The notes under the pieces: generated by a model
Databases searched by the model: none
The model's input: the letters and a program-made list of their open reading frames with translations, nothing else
Told to the model about the DNA's origin: nothing
Translations under genes and position numbers: made by a program
Part shown: in pieces, positions 36,900 to 48,607 of the stretch
Layout: each line of letters begins with the position of its first letter
How positions within the stretch are numbered: position 1 is the first letter of the stretch
NCBI GenBank assembly: GCA_009739215.1
Contig: VSJF01000010.1
Span: 1,302,001 to 1,366,000, forward strand
Direction of reading: 5' to 3'
From: Floccularia luteovirens
Taxonomy: Eukaryota > Basidiomycota > Agaricomycetes > Agaricales > Squamanitaceae
DNA: 64,000 nucleotides

Positions 36900-38458
36900 C
36901 CGAGGTGAATCTATAAACAGTCGTTAGTGCTCAATTTATTTCCAATCATACTTGTCGTGACTATGACTGCTCACATTGAATTTGGCCTGATATGAATACA
37001 CTCGTTAATAAAAACAAGAAAAATGAGAATATGCTTTTGACTCACACTGCATTGATCAATTTGATTTCTGTCTATCAAGTTTAGTTAGTTGCATGAAAAC
37101 CTTGGCAATTGATGGTCGTACTTCAGCCTGGAGTATCATAATTGTACAAACAAGAGTTGATGAGAAGATGGCGAGAAAATAATTGACACCATCTCTTCGA
37201 ATGACTTTGATCCATCGCATCGAAGAATGGGTCTGAGCAGTTGTGAATGTAACAAAGAGTGTCGCAACAAGGACTATGACATCGAAGCTTAAAGCAACGC
37301 ATAGATATGCAATATACTCTCTCAGGCTGCCATAATAGATCAGGATATTTTTTCAGGTAGTCAGTAGCTTAGGTGACTGACACTTTCTTACTTGGGAATA
37401 ACTGGCACACTATCATTCTTGTTTTTAAGTTACAGCCCATGAATTGTGGAACATGACTGAACTTACGACGAAAGTTGCTTTCATCCTTTAGCAATCTCGT
37501 TACCTCAGACGGAAGATGGGGCGCTACAAAATATGATGAGCAATGCATCTCAAGCGATGAAGTAAACATAAAGTACCAATCCCCTCTTTATGCGTCAAGA
37601 TATAACAAGCCAAACATAGCTGTGCAATTACGTGCAAAGATAAGATGCTTGTTATATACATATTTCGTCTTGTCAATACGTGCACCCTAGAAGAATTACA
37701 TCAGGAGATGCTTATACGACAAGGCAGTTTGTCAACTTTACCACAAAATCAGAAAAACCTCTGAAATGGTAAAAATAACGACGATGTGGACGAACTCGAT
37801 CGTCGCATATATTTCGCATCTAGTTGAAGAATTTGTTGGTCAGCCACGCGGTCAACAAGTCTTCTCAAAGGCTGTCATACATCTGTGAAATTGACCCGAA
37901 TTAAAAACAAAGTATACACATGGTAACAAATCTTTGGCTCACATGATGTGTCCAACGAGGGAGGAAGTATGCTTCTCGGATATCAGTGGTGCATTATCCG
38001 ACCGAAATGGACTCCCGATACTCACACAGCATTGAGATAATTGTAAATACCACACTTAGATACCGATTCTAAAGGACTTGACTTTAAGTGATTCATCTCG
38101 GATCTCTTTGATGATGTTATTGCTCACAAGAAGAAAGAGCACAGAAGCTGTTGTTCCGTTATGAGCCTAAGAAATAGTAAAAATTGGACATTCGTGCTCA
38201 CCACAATTTGGCTTTTTCTTCCATGCAAATTCAATTTCAGAAGCCAGTGTCAAGAAATAATCGTATATGAGGAGCGTCGCTGTAGCAGTGTAATAGAGCT
38301 GCGGGAAATTTTTCATAAGTTTTTACTATGATTACGAAGAGGAAGACGTACTTTGGTCGCCCAGCTGTGAGAATGTGGTGAGCCCTCGTAACATTCATAG
38401 GATATAAAGGGACATACATATTGTGAGCCTGGCGCACTATTGTGGTGAACGCATCCAT
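36900..38458 (-). CDS. DUF6533-type seven-helix membrane protein, incomplete or degenerate model
   Basis: Start ATG at 38458 (MDAFTTIVRQAH). Exon 1 is 38418-38458, exon 2 is a 13-nt microexon at 38352-38364, and exon 3 is 38202-38298. Together they give NIWATK/LYYTATATLLIYDYFLTL, the signature first-helix block of DUF6533 proteins. A large exon at about 37123-37331 encodes the late helices and the family hallmark RWIKVIRRDGVNYFLAIFSS. Between about 37340 and 38200 I could not find a set of exons that keeps the frame: joining exon 3 to the acceptor near 38167 reads TAA at once. The gene is therefore either damaged or uses exons I did not resolve. The 3' end is a guess. Family function is unknown; these proteins are abundant in mushrooms and presumed to sit in membranes. 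Confidence 0.5.
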
Positions 38459-40472
38459 GGAAAGTAAGGATTTGAGACGGGTCAGAGAGAAAACCCTTCC
38501 ATCTTGCACTAGAGCTGGAGTTGCTTTATAACGAGCGATCTCGATTAATCAATCAATGTTATGAGTCCTGGGCCCAACTTGGTGGAGAGAATACAGTACT
38601 GGTAGTCTAGGGGCAGAAGCCGGTTTTGGATGCTAAGAGGTGGGGTTTCACAGTTTTGGTACAAGATTTTAAAAAAAATTAGGTTTGATGGAAGCTACAT
38701 ATCGCTACACTTTATACTCACAGCTCACAGCAGTGGACACCGAGTTCAATTAGCAGTTATCTGAGCGGTACTTACGAGTGATATACAGCTCCCGAAATGC
38801 TGTAACAACAGCTCGAACTTCCTGCTTCCAGTGCATTCTACAGACTGAGGTGTTAATGGTCGACTAAACTTGGTGAGATCGACGAGAAAGCCGCTGCTTT
38901 GGTGTAATGCGACGTTTAAGATCTAACCTCGATAGTATGTAGACATCGAGCTATACTTCAATGAGTGGATCAAATCGGAAACGAGTATCACAGTACAGTC
39001 ACATGAACTGTGAAGCAGTTATAAACATATATTTGCGCATAAACACGGATAGTTTATTCGCTACGGGCTTCGATGGAGTACTTTGATCGATATCGACGGG
39101 GAGATACCTTCAAACATGTTAATAAAAATCAAAGAATCATTATCGGTTTCAGAGTCATAATCCTCCCAGTTGCATATCGCAGCGTAAATGATAGTGATTG
39201 GTCTAAATGTTACAGAATTGTGTTTTGTGAAAAGAGCGAAGCATGGCCTGGTGCAAAATCTTCCAAAGTCCGTAGAATGCCCGCCATTCAGGGTTATCGA
39301 GTACCGTTAATCGGCTACTGAATCACTAGCAATTGCACCTCGACTCGTAGCGTCAAAGCGTCAGATCAACAGCTCAAGCAGAGCCAAGGAATAGGTTATG
39401 CAGAGATAGTTTTTGAACAGCAGGAACAACAGATCGGTAATTAAGTTACCCACTGCTGTTGAATCGAGTTACTTCGCAGCTGATCTCGTGATTTCTAGAT
39501 AACAAGAATCCCTGGATCATCGGAAAAAACTGAAATTAGGACCACAAAATATAAAACATCGTCGGTACACCAATCTTCGATAACAGTGGAGGCATTTGTC
39601 ATTGGGGCATCCGTTCGTAAGAATTGTACTCAACAAAACCGACCTTAACGGATCTCATTCAGGACATGACCGCCGAGAGCGAAAATGCATGTTATGAAAG
39701 AGTCCTAGGCAAACGATTATGATTCATGTTTGAGCTGCATTGGATGGGCTTTGCGGGTCGGTCATCGATTCAAGGTTCGTCTTTCAAAAGAGCTGGAAAT
39801 GGAATAGAACATGTGCGCGTATAATCGGCGCTGGATGAACAGATCAATCAAGTCTGAAATTAAATTGTGAGCTATCTGCCATCCTAATCCATGAGTCGTT
39901 CTGCAAGCCTAGTAGGTTTGTTTTCTGGTCCAGGACAGGTCTCGGAGGAACAATAGCGGATTCGAGGGATACAAATAGCGGATTCGAGGGATACAGATAG
40001 TCCATCTCCCCTGCAATCTTTGAAAATGTGCCTTTAAATAGAAGGTCATTATAGCGCTGAAGGTGCAGGGAAGATACAAGTTGGACGTTGAACGTCGTTC
40101 GAAACGTCGACTTGGTCGCCCCGGCCGTAAGAAAGTATCAAAATTGTGGCGTGAGAAGAACAAGGCATTAAAAATAATAATATTAATTTGGTGATATTTT
40201 GCTATTCTAACTTACAATCCAAAGTTCAAGAAGGTCTTTTGCTAAAATACGCGTATTAAGAATCGGATCCGTGGGTGGTACTATTAGCAGAACAATGTAT
40301 GTAATCAAAAGTGACGTAATTAAGTTCATTATTAAGCAAAGATAATGTGCCGTGCTACCTATAATCCAAAAAAAATCAACGCCAGGAGCTTCATCGAAGC
40401 TAATTGCAACCTTAACGACTGAAAACTGCTATAAATTCGTTTATCTGCATTGTAAAGTCATGCTTACATCAT
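38459..40472. other. Gene-poor AT-rich stretch between two DUF6533 genes
   Basis: Two kilobases with only short frames (for example 39073-39321 plus, 39909-40163 minus) and no family motif. It contains the perfect 22-bp tandem duplication listed separately. No transposon ends were seen. Confidence 0.4.
39952..39995. repeat. Perfect 22-bp tandem duplication
   Basis: Two directly adjacent identical copies (39952-39973 and 39974-39995) of a unit beginning AATAGCGGATTCGAGGG. A third partial unit begins just after. Non-coding context; it probably arose by slippage or unequal exchange. Confidence 0.85.
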
Positions 40473-42086
40473 TTATTCCACCTCTCCATCTGCTAAATTG
40501 ACACTACTCTTTCTACCATGCGAACGTATATGAAGAATCATGCGCGTGGAAAATACGGTGTGTAAAACCCGTAACAAGCTAGCAGATAGAATAATTGGTA
40601 TAAAAAAAAAAAAAAAGTTGGAGGAAAGAGATGGATGACGTACTTCAACATGAGAAATGCCAGCTCACTCTGACATAGAAGGAAGTATTAGCATCTGAAT
40701 TTTCTATGATATTTTAAGACACTTACAGGAGCAAGGGTCAATGTCAGTATGTTTGCGATCGTGATCACTGATAATTTGATGTCAATATGCTAATCAATCG
40801 ACTATCCGAAACCCAAAATAGAACTCACGGAAGACATATACGAAATACAGTATTCCATCTCGATACAATACAAGAATCAAGGGATTACGGCTATGGCGGT
40901 ACTTCTTAACCCCAACCCATAGTGTGAGCGACATTAAAACTTTAGAGAAATGAAAATCGCATTTTGTCAATGGGTGTACTGAATGTACTTACGCGCTTCG
41001 TAAAACATTAATAATAGAAAATCAACAAATAATATTGTAGTTGTGGACGTTTCTCGACAACCTAGCACCCCAGCTGGTGTAGGTACATTATCTGAAAACG
41101 ATTGTTGATGAGAAGGGTTTCAATTTTCAGTCTTAAAAAAACATACCCCAGATTAGTGAACGAAGATGAATAACCAGAATCACGATAACAGGAAACAGAA
41201 TAGCCTGTACTCCCCTGGTGTTAGTATTGAATTTTATGTTGGTATCTCAGTAACTTACAATGTATACCGACATTATGAAAATAAGAATCTTCCTCTTCAC
41301 ACCCCATAATGCATATGTTCGAATCATAAGAATCGCTTTACATTACAAGTTATGTCATTTCATGTGGGTTGAAAAAAAAAAAGTACAAACCTTCTGTCAC
41401 ACTTATACCTTCCACGATGCCACCTTTCGAGGGATTGGTTTTGAATCATGATCTGAAAAAGAATAGTAATGGACCTACAAGCATTGATAACACTAATACT
41501 GAAGCAAAGCTATATTGAATATTTTTGTTATGCAAGATGTTTATTGATAGGATAACAACCTACATACCCTGTGCGATACATTATGTGGTGCGAAGTCGTC
41601 TATTAAGCAGCTTCAGATAACTATCATCACGAAACAAATTATCCTCACAGTAAACTGATAGCGGGACATCGATGAATGCGGGGTACCGAGATAATAGATA
41701 CAGAACTTTCACTACGCTCATTTTCTCTGCCCATATGTACGAGACCTAACATATACATGTCAATGAAAAGCCACATAGAAGAGTTAGAGACTCACCTCCG
41801 ATTCAATATTCAGAAGAAAATCAAATAGCTACACAAGCTATGAATACTCCACAAATGCAATACTTGAGATGGTGCTTACCAGCACTGTAAGACTGGCAAC
41901 TATGCATGATGAGATCCAATATTAGCTTCTCCTGTTTTGGGCGTCGTATATAACTCATACCATCTGTATACTGGATGGAGATGTTTAGGTGTCGGCACTG
42001 TGCTAGCACTCCGAAAATCAGATACTGACCGCTACAGCCAAGGAGCGTGATACACTAAGAGTTACTTGCTCAGCCTGACTGTTCAT
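40473..42086 (-). CDS. DUF6533-domain seven-helix membrane protein
   Basis: A complete-looking many-exon gene. Exon 1 is 42030-42086 (MNSQAEQVTLSVSRSLAVA), exon 2 is 41961-41997, exon 3 is a 20-nt microexon (41880-41899) and exon 4 is 41796-41828; further small exons run to the stop at 40473-40475. Joined, they read VASLTVLLFDFLLNIESE/VSYIWAEKMSVVKVLYLL, the DUF6533 signature. Later exons read MIRTYALWG, GVQAILFPVIVILVIHL, and the hallmark KKYRHSRNPLILVLYRDGILYF. The tail is LLRVLHTVFSTRMILHIR plus a short polar end. Six or seven membrane helices are expected. Function is unknown; proposed roles for such proteins (receptor-like, sensory) are speculation. Intron 1 is only 32 bp. No lesion was found. 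Confidence 0.8.
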
Positions 42087-42741
42087 GACCCGGGCGAAAG
42101 GATAGGTTGAAGGTGGAGGGTAGATAAGAACAATGTACTAGGTAACTTCATATAAATGACCATGGGTGCTCTGGAGTGGTCCTGACCCAGAAGATCTGTC
42201 AGAGACTGGGACTTGCAGGTTCCGTACGCGTGATGGATGGATGGACACATGGCATGTCAGGGTAAGTTACCGGATTATTCTTGCCTAATGAAGAGGTCGG
42301 GATACTAAAGTTGGGTCAATCGGCCTTGGCCGTGTGGAAAATTTGGAGCGCCGACCTGTAGATATCACTGTCTGCTAGTTCGGAATTGAACAGGTTCCAG
42401 GTAATGAGTGTCTTATCAGACCTCAATCTCCCCATCGTGACTTTGCAGACAGAAACCTATCTTGGCGGTTTAACTCCTCCACGGTCGTCAAGAACATTTA
42501 CTAATACGATCATATATTTAGATGTGCTCAAACTCTGAACGTTTGAACGTCTGAACCATATAAATGTTCCGATGAGAAAAAAGTGCCCAACCTCCGTCTT
42601 ATACCCAGGCTGTGCGCGCTGGCTAGTAACTTTCGGTGACAGGTTGCGGCAACAAAACGGAATCAAAATAACACATATGGCTTGTGTTCGCAATAGTGGT
42701 CGATCTGGAAAGTTACATATATATACTAATTATGGAGCAAC
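42087..42741. other. Intergenic
   Basis: Promoter side of the DUF6533 gene at 40473-42086 and 3' flank of the TUDOR-domain gene. No motif-bearing frame. Confidence 0.4.
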
Positions 42742-43531
42742 TCAGTTCTTCGAGCGTGTATGACCCGCTGGAGCTTCCTCAACCGGAATCTGAGCGCCTT
42801 CTTCAACTTCTCCACCTTCATCCAACATTTCGGTGTCCGCTTTACCACTGGACGATGCATCAGATTTCTTGCGAGTCGACCGTGTGTTGGCCTTTTGTTT
42901 GCTCTCGCCAGTTTCTCTGGTGGACTTTGGTTTGGCTGCTTTTCCACGGGAACCAGTCTTCGGTTTGGATGTCTCCTTCTTTGCCTTTGGTGCTCCCTCT
43001 TCCTCCACTTCTTCTTTTGCGCCTTCTCCAGCTATTTTGGTTTTCTTAACTTCCTTTCCGGTTTCTTTCTCCGCCTGCTCTTGTTCAGGAGGTACATCGT
43101 TTTTGTCGGGCACACTGACACCTTCCGCTTCAGCCTCCTTTCCCTCATCACGCTCTCTCTTATCGCCGACGGCTGCATCCTCATTCTTTTGTGCAGTGCT
43201 GTATCTGGCGTTTGCAGTGTCCTCTTCCACAGCGTTGTCATCTTCATCCAACTTGGTGAGTTCGCTGGCCCTCTTTACGACGTCGTTTCCCTCTCGGGTA
43301 ACATGCACAGCGGGGTTGGAGGGGTCGGCATTCCTATGTATCTTTTTGCCTTTGGACTCAATCTCAAGTTTGCCCTCTGTTTGGATTTCTACAACTGTCC
43401 CAGTTGGTTTCCCCCGCCCATAGTTCCAAGAGACTTGAATGTGCACAAAAATTGCTTAGTATCTCTCTACGTACTCTGATGAAATGATGTAACACACCTT
43501 GATCACCTTCGTGAATATCGTTGTCAGCCAT
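42742..43531 (-). CDS. DUF2945/HVA1-type TUDOR-domain protein with Lys/Glu-rich tail
   Basis: Two exons: 43498-43531 and 42742-43433, separated by a 64 bp intron; splicing gives MADNDIHEGDQ/VSWNYGRGKP and about 241 residues. Residues about 5-65 match the DUF2945 (hypervirulence-associated protein TUDOR) domain: GDQVSWNYGRGKPTGTV..., KGKKIHRNADPSNPAV, then VVKRASEL. The rest is very rich in Glu, Lys, Ala and Ser with many EKE/KKE runs and no fold, ending HTRSKN. The domain is a small beta-barrel found in fungi and bacteria; its molecular role is not known to me and the family name does not imply one here. The long charged tail suggests nucleic-acid or chromatin association, but that is inference. 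It is divergently arranged with the MOB gene. Confidence 0.8.
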
Positions 43532-44170
43532 TTTGTGTTAGGTTTGTTGTTAAGTGACGTTATGGGAAAAAGATGATAAAAGAATGCAGGCGGGTAGTAA
43601 TCATAGGATTAAATAAGAATATTGTAAAGAGTGGCTGGCTGAAACAAAGATCCACTAAAATTAGATAAACTATGACATACTTTTTAAATACTGAAATGAC
43701 CCCGTGCCACCCCCATTCCGCACTTGGTCTTGGCTTTATGCTTCAAATGAAATTAAGTCGCATATGACACATAGTCAACAATAAGGCATTTTGAGAGGAT
43801 AGCGAGACATTAGGTATGTTATAAAGGGGGTAAAGTCATCACTCGATTCTTCTCGTTCTGCTCCATATAGGTATCACTGAGGGAGGGTAGTTGGCACCGC
43901 TCATATGGAAGTTTATAGCGGTGTGCCGCCTTTGATGGAGTGATAAAAAGTAAGAAAAAACATGTTGCGATTCAGGCGCGATTGATATTGGAGAACGTAT
44001 GTACCGTCATTGTCGCAAATTCTACTTTTGAATGAAAACGAAAGCAGATTGCAACCAGGTGAGACAAAGCTGACGTAATACATACTACTTCGTTTACCAA
44101 AGTTCGCGTCAAAGTGAAAACTCGAATTCCCTTGCAACACAAAGCTGCACAAGCCAATTTGAAAACAAAA
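43532..44170. promoter_or_regulatory. Shared divergent intergenic region of the TUDOR and MOB genes
   Basis: About 640 bp between two divergent starts (43531 minus and 44171 plus). It must contain both promoters, possibly bidirectional. No clear TATA box or known operator was picked out. Confidence 0.4.
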
Positions 44171-46513
44171 ATGACAACTCTCATTCAACGACCTCTCCGC
44201 GGTTCACGAATATCATCTTTCTACCCAATAAAAAGCCTTCCCTCTCTTTCTTCTCTCGACAGCGCATTCCAACTTCAAGAATACATCTCCCTCCTTATTC
44301 GTTTGGACGTCCATGATGTTGATGCTATTGTTTCTCTACCTGGGAAGAACATGGTTAAAGAAGGTTCTCCCGACGCGAGCAGTAGCACGACAAGTAACAA
44401 CCCTGAGGAAGCCAAAGATGATAAAACTGGGGAACAGGGAAAGGGTAGTGATGTTACAGTGGATGAGGCGTGTTGGATATACGAACAATTGAGGTGAAAG
44501 TGCTAAATATTTTATTCTTTCCAATCAGGAATGGAGTAGCTATTTCACTGTATACTGACAGTTTGAACTAGACGACTTGCACAGGACTTATCTCATCCAT
44601 TGATTACAACGCTACAACAGGAATGTACGCGTAGGACCTGTCCAGAAATGAAGGCTGGAGAGTGGTTGTATCTTTGTGTTGCTCATGGTAATGACGGAGC
44701 TATGGAGGTACTTCGTTTGTTCCATCATTCCCGGATATACAATGCTTACAATTCTCGCGGTTCTTATAGCAATGTTGCGCTATTGACTACATTTTACACA
44801 CACTGGACAGTGCAACAGCTCTCTTAAACTCACCCCGAGCTTTTCCATCTCGGTATTTCATTCGTCCCTTCTTCATGGCTTCTGGCAACTAACTCCGATC
44901 CTATTATTCAGCCTCCAAATTCCCCAAACATCACACCGGCACTTTTCCTCACTCGCTCGTCGGCTAGGTCGCATTTTTGCACACGCATACTTCCACCACC
45001 GCGAAGCTTTTGAACAAGCAGAAGCCGAATCTTCTCTCTACGCACGTTTCCTCGCCTTGACATCCAAATTCTATCTAGTTCCGCCAGAGTTCCTTGTTAT
45101 ACCCCCTACGTCCTCGTCTCCAACAAACGATGACAGAGAGCGTCATCCTCATGCATCGACAACTGAGGGGGATCATATCCCGCGGTTGATGGGAGCAGCT
45201 GTTGACCCCCAGAGCGGCAATTCATATGATCGTCACCAACAGAGAGTAGGTAGTGCCACTCTTATCCAAGATAGGGAAAAGAACAAATCTCCACCTGGAC
45301 TTGGAATTGGGTATAGTCCTGTACCCGCAAGAACTGGGAGTGCCGGTGAGGCCAGGAAATTTGGGCGAAATAGAACAGATACGATGGTTCATAGCGAGAT
45401 CAGTTCTGTGGTTGACGGTTTGGCACGTTCAACTGATCCAGATACCGAATTGGAGTTGGATACGGGTGCGGCTTCTCGATCCTTCCAGGAGAATGTTCAA
45501 CTCCTTTCTGGAGAAGATGACAAGGAAAGAGCTCTGGAAGACGAGGAAGGCGTTGAAGACGAATCCGCACGCATGGTTGATGAAATCGAAGGAATTGGAG
45601 AAGGGTTCTCCTCAAGCAAGCCAGATCACATTCATCACAACTCTGTTCTGGAAATTGGGCATGACAAAGACATCAAAGTTAAAGATTATGCAACTGACAC
45701 TGGTATGGAAGCTATTCCACAAGAATACCAAGTGGACTCTGAAAATGAAATAGCATATACTACCGACAAACCTCCAACGGCTCCTGATACCGTTGAAGAG
45801 CCCGAGCACGGTGATTCGAGTACGGATACAGACGATAGAGCAAGGGAAGACAGTGGTTCAAATGTAGACCACGTTAAAAACGAAGATGGTGAGTTGATCA
45901 TTCCAGCTTTTATCCATGTTCTTACTCAAACGATTATCCTTTTTTCCAAGGCGAGCAAGTTGATGACTCTATAACGGATCTCTCACGACATCCTCAGATA
46001 CAGATACAAATACATCCTCCACCTCTCTCACCAACAGAGCAGAGCAGCGAGGTAACGACGGAACGACATCCCACAGAACCAGAACCTGCCGTTTCGACTG
46101 ACGAACATGGGGATGCGGTCGCTGCTTCAGGGCCTCCACCGGAAATCAAGCAGTCGTCTGAGGATATAGAGGTAAATACATCGGTAGATACTTCATCTCA
46201 GCCTACACCCGCCTCAAGCACGATCCCCACGGATACGACTCCAGCGAAGGAGGTTGATCCAGAACACAAAAGTATCCCTGGTGTCGAGAAGAGTGCAGAA
46301 GAGAAACATGAAGAAAAATCAACTGGGGAGAATGTAGTCGAAGGGAGTGGGGAGAATGTAAAGAAAGAAGAGGAGCATAAAAAGGAAAATGCTGAAGTGC
46401 GGGAGGAGGAAGAAATGGATTTGGGGACACATAATCTTGATGATACCTATGAAATTTCCGCGTTTGATTTCCATGGAGTTACTGTACCGACACAACCAGA
46501 AAACCCTAGGTAG
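44171..46513 (+). CDS. MOB/phocein-family protein with long acidic C-terminal tail
   Basis: Starts at the ATG at 44171 (MTTLIQRPLRGSR). Exon 1 ends at 44493 and exon 2 starts at 44572. Further introns lie at about 44708-44770 and 44850-44908, and one near 45890-45951. The Mob domain is unmistakable: DEACWIYEQLR/RLAQDLSHPLI, then the zinc-site Cys pair and WLYLCVAHG, MEQCCAIDYILHTLDSAT, SSHRHF-like TSHRHFSSLARRLGRIFAHAY and EFLVIP. MOB proteins bind and activate NDR/LATS-type kinases, or, as Mob4/phocein, belong to the STRIPAK phosphatase complex; the motif set is closest to the phocein branch. After residue about 250 there is an unusual acidic, Ser/Glu-rich disordered tail of several hundred residues ending near GVTVPTQPENPR. 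Zinc ligands appear intact. Confidence 0.85.
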
Positions 46514-48607
46514 TTTCGTATGTGTATGCGCTGGGGATCCTTTTTTTTCTGTTTTTTTTTTTTACATGCCAGATTTTGGACTGTTTTGGTTCTCATTTTT
46601 TTTTATAGAACTCTTTATGACACTCGTTGTCATGATGTGTGATGCTCAGTAAAAAAAGGAAGCCTTCAAAAAAGAATGCGTAACAGCCTTGGATGTTCAA
46701 ATTACAGTTCTTCATTCTAGTATAAAATTAAGAAAGCTTGCGAAGATTACTTCATGTTCAAAATTTAAGGTTCGAGAGCATTTCATTCAATCTCAAAGAG
46801 TTACACCGTGTTTTGAAAAACCCACATCCACCCTTTGTGAAAATTAAAAAAAATTAGCGGACGGCTATTTTATTGCAGAAAATGAGAAAAGAACTGAGAT
46901 GACGCACAGTAATGAATTGTTAGAACATATTCACAGTGTTTGGCCTCGAATGATTTCTTCAAAACAATTTGTCAATGAGTAAAGCCCGAGATGACCACAT
47001 GCACTGTCATAATTATGTCATGGTTAACTTTAGTCGCCCTAGGCATTGTTTTGAGATATATCCGATGACTCCATACTCTGTTATTAACATGCCCTCTTGA
47101 ATCTTGATGCCGTCAGATGCAAGAACTTTCTGCCGTGTGATTTTGATAATAGGTAATTATGGTTTTCATTTCGGAGTCTTGAATTCGAAACTCTATGTGA
47201 ACTTTTACCATTGTGTACACATCTTGTGAGGGTCGTGTGATGAGCTTGTGATTCTAGGAGGTGTGTACATCAGTTTTATCCCTTACTACCAATGTGAGCG
47301 ATGATTTATTTCCAAATTCCTCGGTGAAATGAGAGAGGGTTAACGTTGTTCCCCTGATGTTGATTAATAAATCCGTTTTTTATCTTGTCCGTCCCCTCCT
47401 CCAGGACTTGTCTAATGTGGATGATACTATCACCTTGAACTTCCTTATTCCAGTCCCCACTTCAGTACCTGTGGTGTCTTGCGACTGAGCTAGAGTTCAT
47501 GCAGGTGTTTAGTAATTGATATCGTAGAGTCATTCAGGCTCTGTCCTAAAACCCTCGATCAATACCTAGTTCCGGTATTAGGAAGATCATTCGGTCCAGG
47601 AATAGAGTTGCGGTGGTAGTGCGCTTCAGATGCCCATATCACATACACATATGATTAGCCCGGGGTATGACTGAACTTACTGATACAGAACGAACGAGAC
47701 AATCATCACGAAACCCACTGGGGGCCCAACCTGACACGAGGTTCAACAATGCTGTTCAAGTTGGGATGGAAAAGAAATACCATTCTTGTGATTGATCACC
47801 TGTTGCTGCTACTGCTGACCACCACAATTTATTGCATCCACCTCAACACGCAGTACAGGCTGTGCATTAAATAAAATGTCATGTGCTGTTAGGATGTTGA
47901 AGTGGGTGTCAAGTGTGTTCTTGTGCTTAACAACCAGAAAACTGTATGTGAATAAACATAGCTATAGTTTCGCTTCATTAGCATATGTACGTATATGCGT
48001 GGGTATGTTTTGTAGCCTAGTGAAAGGTAGTCGCGTAATTGTCGAGTCCATATTGGCCAATCCCTCTTCTTCGACATGATCATGCTGGCGAACGTTTGGT
48101 GTGATACATAAATGGCCCTAGTGCTCTGATATTAATCTCCATAAGTTACGTATAGGGAACCGCTGTCGCCCAAGTGCTTCTTGAGATCAAATGGCTGTTA
48201 AATCCATGTCCGTTTTAACAGGAATCAGGGCTGCATGTGGCTTTATGAGCATGTGCATGCTGTGAGTTGCTGTGAGCTATCTACTCCGTCGTACATGAAC
48301 ATTCTATAATATATTTGAGCGCTATATGGCCTTATTTGGAATCGAAGCCAATGCAAACAAATCAACAAAGAAATATTGGTTAAAGCCCTTCGCTTGTTCC
48401 TTCATCACCGATGAAGATCCGTTCACATACTGAAGATGTCAATTGCGAAGCCAAACACTTCTGATCAGCTCTGAAGAGCTGTCAATACCCTATGTATTGT
48501 AATCTCCACCGCATCATTTTCGGTGGGGATGGACCGAAATGCCAGATCCACTATGGAGCCCGTAGAAAAACCCACTTCGTCAGCAGCTTTCAGGTTAACC
48601 ACATACT
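46514..48607. other. Intergenic, about 2 kb, no gene recognised
   Basis: T-rich runs near 46549-46561 follow the MOB stop and probably form its 3' untranslated region. Small frames (for example 47876-48079 plus) lack motifs. No repeat or RNA gene was recognised. Confidence 0.35.

Noticed and set aside
42833..43423. Long plus-strand frames rich in Leu/Ser/Phe
   Set aside because: Antisense shadow of the Lys/Glu-rich TUDOR-protein tail; charged repeats give long open frames on the opposite strand.
47876..48079. Possible short secreted or pheromone-like peptide
   Set aside because: No CaaX end, no signal peptide of good quality, no family resemblance.
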